A DNA stretch of 5,706 nucleotides from Alphaproteobacteria bacterium (GTDB lineage Bacteria > Pseudomonadota > Alphaproteobacteria > CAISOG01), in the NCBI GenBank assembly GCA_018883285.1, contig VEQJ01000087.1:1-5706 (forward strand), given 5' to 3'. Below are positions 5,381 to 5,706 of the stretch, in pieces (within the stretch, counting starts at the first letter, position 1; each line of letters begins with the position of its first letter). Position numbers and translations under genes: made by a program. The notes beneath the pieces were generated by a model, which saw only the letters and a list, made by a program, of their open reading frames with translations, had not been told where the DNA came from and did no database searches.

Positions 5381-5706
5381 CTACGCCACAACCCCTGCAT
5401 ACAATTCGGCGATCTGTTGGGCGCGGAGCAGGGTGGGGGGATCGAATTGGCCGTTCAGATGGTGGGGCAGCCAGCGTCGTTGAAAGGCCAGAATCACCGG
5501 GGCGATCGCATCCGTATCGAATTCTCCCGCCGTTGGGTCGCCGCCCCTGTCATAACCGCCCCTGTCATAACCACCCAAGTCATAGCCCCCCACATCATAA
5601 CCAATACTGCGAAGCGCCTGCACCCCTGCGGCAAAATCGGCCGCCTGCGCCGCGGTTAGGGGAACAGCGGGCACGGCAGCTTTGGGGGGGGCGGCCAGTG
5701 CAGTGG
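5381..5706 (-). CDS. C-terminal part of a probable N-acetylmuramoyl-L-alanine amidase (5' end outside window)
   Basis: The open frame runs from the right edge to a TAG at 5383-5381 without a convincing start; a GTG at 5674 is internal to an Ala/Pro-rich stretch (TALAAPPKAAVPAVPLTAAQ), so the gene is read as truncated by the window. The last 45 residues, APVILAFQRRWLPHHLNG followed by QFDPPTLLRAQQIAEL, match the peptidoglycan-binding-like tail of AmiD/AmpD-type amidases, where AFQRRFRP..DG..D.ETL is usual. Such enzymes cut the MurNAc-L-Ala bond in cell-wall fragments; the catalytic zinc domain would lie upstream. Between LRSIGYD and the tail is a run of GGYD repeats not expected in the family. 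The gene is far more GC-rich than its neighbours and is separated from zur by 82 bp (43 bp from the TTG alternative), so it may not belong to the zinc system. Confidence 0.65.
   Translation of the reverse strand, partial: TALAAPPKAAVPAVPLTAAQAADFAAGVQALRSIGYDVGGYDLGGYDRGGYDRGGDPTAGEFDTDAIAPVILAFQRRWLPHHLNGQFDPPTLLRAQQIAELYAGVVA
5543..5602. repeat. Four 15-bp tandem repeats in the amidase linker
   Basis: Four consecutive 15-bp units cover the linker of the amidase-like gene. The units at 5543-5557 and 5558-5572 are identical (GCCCCTGTCATAACC on the plus strand); those at 5573-5587 and 5588-5602 are diverged. Because 15 is a multiple of three, each unit adds a GGYD-plus-one pentapeptide (GGYDR twice, then GGYDL and GYDV) without breaking the frame. 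Identity of the two left units suggests recent slippage or unequal exchange. Confidence 0.9.

Noticed and set aside
5502..5509. GCGATCGC octamer, the HIP1 word of cyanobacteria
   Set aside because: A single copy in a GC-rich gene is expected by chance, and the protein families do not point to cyanobacteria.

Overview
The window is a bacterial chromosome or accessory segment, most likely from a Pseudomonadota, with Alphaproteobacteria as the best guess. The guess rests on the Zur and ZigA-type protein sequences, the style of the cell-wall amidase C-terminus and the GTTAT-NNN-ATAAC operator. All recognisable genes lie on the minus strand and are transcribed from right to left. No RNA gene, insertion sequence, CRISPR array or phage gene was seen.

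From right to left the layout is as follows. (1) The 3' end of a GC-rich gene that looks like an N-acetylmuramoyl-L-alanine amidase C-terminus with a peptidoglycan-binding-like tail. It is interrupted by a 15-bp tandem repeat (5381-5706). (2) zur, the zinc-sensing Fur-family repressor (4861-5298). (3) A 127-bp AT-rich regulatory gap holding a perfect 17-bp inverted repeat that matches a Zur box and overlaps a plausible sigma-70 promoter. (4) A tightly packed operon of four genes: a 234-aa protein of unknown family with HxH and CxxCC motifs; a CooC/MinD-like P-loop ATPase; a Y4yA-type fold-III PLP enzyme related to amino-acid decarboxylases; and a cysteine-synthase-like fold-II PLP enzyme fused to a rhodanese domain. 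(5) After 62 bp, the 5' end of a COG0523/CobW-family GTPase of the ZigA type, cut by the left edge of the window.

The working model is that Zur with zinc bound sits on the operator and shuts the promoter. When zinc runs out, the four-gene operon, and probably the COG0523 GTPase behind it, is expressed. The pairing of a cysteine-synthase homologue with a fold-III decarboxylase homologue is reminiscent of SbnA/SbnH in staphyloferrin B synthesis. Here, however, the genes come with a rhodanese, a metal-maturation-type ATPase and an unknown cysteine/histidine protein, and sit under a zinc regulator instead of an iron regulator. This suggests an undescribed zinc-starvation pathway, perhaps making a small sulfur- or amine-containing zinc ligand or maturing a metal centre. 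The product cannot be read from the sequence, and no transporter or ligase lies within the window.
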